14,066 bases of DNA, from the NCBI GenBank assembly GCA_031271275.1, contig JAISWA010000018.1, positions 1 through 14,066 on the forward strand. Reading direction: 5' to 3'. The first letter of the stretch is position 1. Each line of letters begins with the position of its first letter. A model generated the notes under the pieces. The model made no database searches, was not told where the DNA came from, and saw only the letters and a program-made list of their open reading frames with translations. The DNA is from Clostridiales bacterium. Its GTDB lineage: Bacteria; Bacillota; Clostridia; Lachnospirales; WQUN01. The translations under genes and the position numbers were made by a program. This document shows positions 13,250 through 14,066 of the stretch, piece by piece.

Positions 13250-14066
13250 ACAACAAATATTCTTCTAAACAAATTCCCCACCGGTACATATCCGTAGCGG
13301 CTTTAACGCCCACATACCGGTAATGCCACGGCTCGCCGGTTACGCCGGTCAGCCCGGTTTTATCCGCGGAATAGCGGCGGATGAACCCGAAGGTATAGCT
13401 GTTGCGCTCAAGCCATTCGTACACTTCCGCCCCGGTGGAATTAACGCCGTCCGCGTTAATGTCCACCGCAATGCCGAGCTGGTGCTCGCTCGCGCCGGGA
13501 AGCGCCACCCATGCCGCCGCTAATTCTTCCGCTTCTTCCACGGAGCAGTCTTCGTTCACATATTCCAATACTTTTTCGTCAAACAACCGCCGCTGCTCGT
13601 CCTCCGTCCTGTACCCCGAAACCACTGTCGCGTACACGCCGGCGTTTTCCGCGGCGGTCAGCATTTCCGCCAACGCCGGGTATATGCGCTTGTCTACCGA
13701 CTGACCGTTAGAAAGCGCTTCCAGTTCGCCGGAGAAATTTTCCCGCATAGGGTTCCATTTGTTCACTAAAACCAGATTCCAATCCCTTTCGGCGGCGGTC
13801 AGCGATTCATCAGCGGCGGTTCCGGCTGTCGATAGCGCGTCGTCAATGGCGGGGTCCCCGGCGATTGTTCGCGCGGGCGGGGAACCGGCGGCAGGGGCGG
13901 CGCCGTTCCGCGGCGCGTCTTTCCCAAGCAGCCCGATGACCCAGAAGGCGACGAGCAGACACAGGCAAAACAGCAAAAACATTTTTATGTAGCCCCGCAG
14001 CGCGAAGCGGTTGACTCTTTTTCGCCGCCTGCGTACCACCGGGCGGTTGCGGTAAGGTATATCCAT
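13245..14066 (-). CDS. VanY-type peptidoglycan carboxypeptidase (M15B), possibly 5' partial
   Basis: At least 273 residues. A strongly basic cytoplasmic N-terminus (VRRRRKR), a membrane helix (about 28-48) and a low-complexity Ala/Pro linker (50-92) precede a VanY/LdcB-type metallopeptidase domain (about 95-270). Zinc-site and catalytic motifs: SGYRTEDEQ (150-158), SEHQLGIAVDI (193-203, His195 and Asp202 as ligands) and EPWHYRYVG (245-253, Glu245 as catalytic base and His248 as ligand). The enzyme would trim the terminal D-Ala from peptidoglycan stem peptides on the outer face of the membrane. D,D- and L,D-carboxypeptidases cannot be told apart from this sequence, and no vancomycin-resistance genes are in view. 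The ATG is the last codon of the window, so a longer N-terminus is possible. The capA-family gene follows at 7 nt, probably as one operon. Confidence 0.92.
   Translation of the reverse strand: MDIPYRNRPVVRRRRKRVNRFALRGYIKMFLLFCLCLLVAFWVIGLLGKDAPRNGAAPAAGSPPARTIAGDPAIDDALSTAGTAADESLTAAERDWNLVLVNKWNPMRENFSGELEALSNGQSVDKRIYPALAEMLTAAENAGVYATVVSGYRTEDEQRRLFDEKVLEYVNEDCSVEEAEELAAAWVALPGASEHQLGIAVDINADGVNSTGAEVYEWLERNSYTFGFIRRYSADKTGLTGVTGEPWHYRYVGVKAATDMYRWGICLEEYLLL

Noticed and set aside
13245..14066. VanY-type gene as part of a vancomycin-resistance cluster
   Set aside because: No vanHAX-type ligase or dehydrogenase genes or VanRS-type regulators are next to it in the window, and M15B carboxypeptidases are common in ordinary wall metabolism.

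Overview
The window reads as a chromosomal segment of a spore-forming, moderately high-GC member of the Bacillota, probably an uncultured clostridial lineage. The main evidence is a GerA-type germinant receptor locus, a SleB/CwlJ-type cortex-hydrolase domain, a Na/Pi-cotransporter/PhoU-domain protein of the common Bacillota type, and purine-rich Shine-Dalgarno sites. No rRNA, tRNA, CRISPR array, transposase or phage gene was seen. Nine protein genes fill almost all of the sequence. No stretch over 300 bases lacks a gene, and the longest gap (11192-11324) is a divergent promoter region.

Layout. Bases 1-1539 (+) hold the 3' part of a hybrid sensor kinase with two receiver domains. Its stop overlaps the stop of a convergent gene for a membrane Cache-HAMP-GGDEF-EAL protein (minus strand, 1536-3980), whose GGDEF motif is degenerate and whose EAL residues are kept. 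Reading back up the minus strand come an aldose 1-epimerase (galM), a single ORF that joins a GerAB-type permease to a GerAC-type lipoprotein domain, a GerAA-type receptor subunit, a PlsC-type acyltransferase and a Na/Pi cotransporter with a PhoU-like tail. These six minus-strand genes (1536-11191) are closely spaced, and I see no clear intrinsic terminator between them. A good promoter (TGGACA, 18 nt, TATAAT) precedes the Na/Pi gene.

From the same 133-nt gap a membrane-anchored SleB/CwlJ-domain hydrolase gene runs rightwards. It overlaps by 19 bp the end of a convergent capA-family gene, which is preceded at 7 nt by a VanY-type carboxypeptidase gene that begins at the window edge.

How the genes may fit together: the right-hand three genes all encode single-pass, outward-facing envelope enzymes (cell-wall hydrolase, CapA-type phosphoesterase fold, peptidoglycan carboxypeptidase). 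The middle holds a germinant receptor in which the usual B and C subunits are one polypeptide. The left end holds signalling genes (phosphorelay and probable cyclic-di-GMP hydrolysis). The most unusual feature is the GerAB-GerAC fusion, which keeps a complete lipoprotein signal and lipobox in the middle of the polypeptide.
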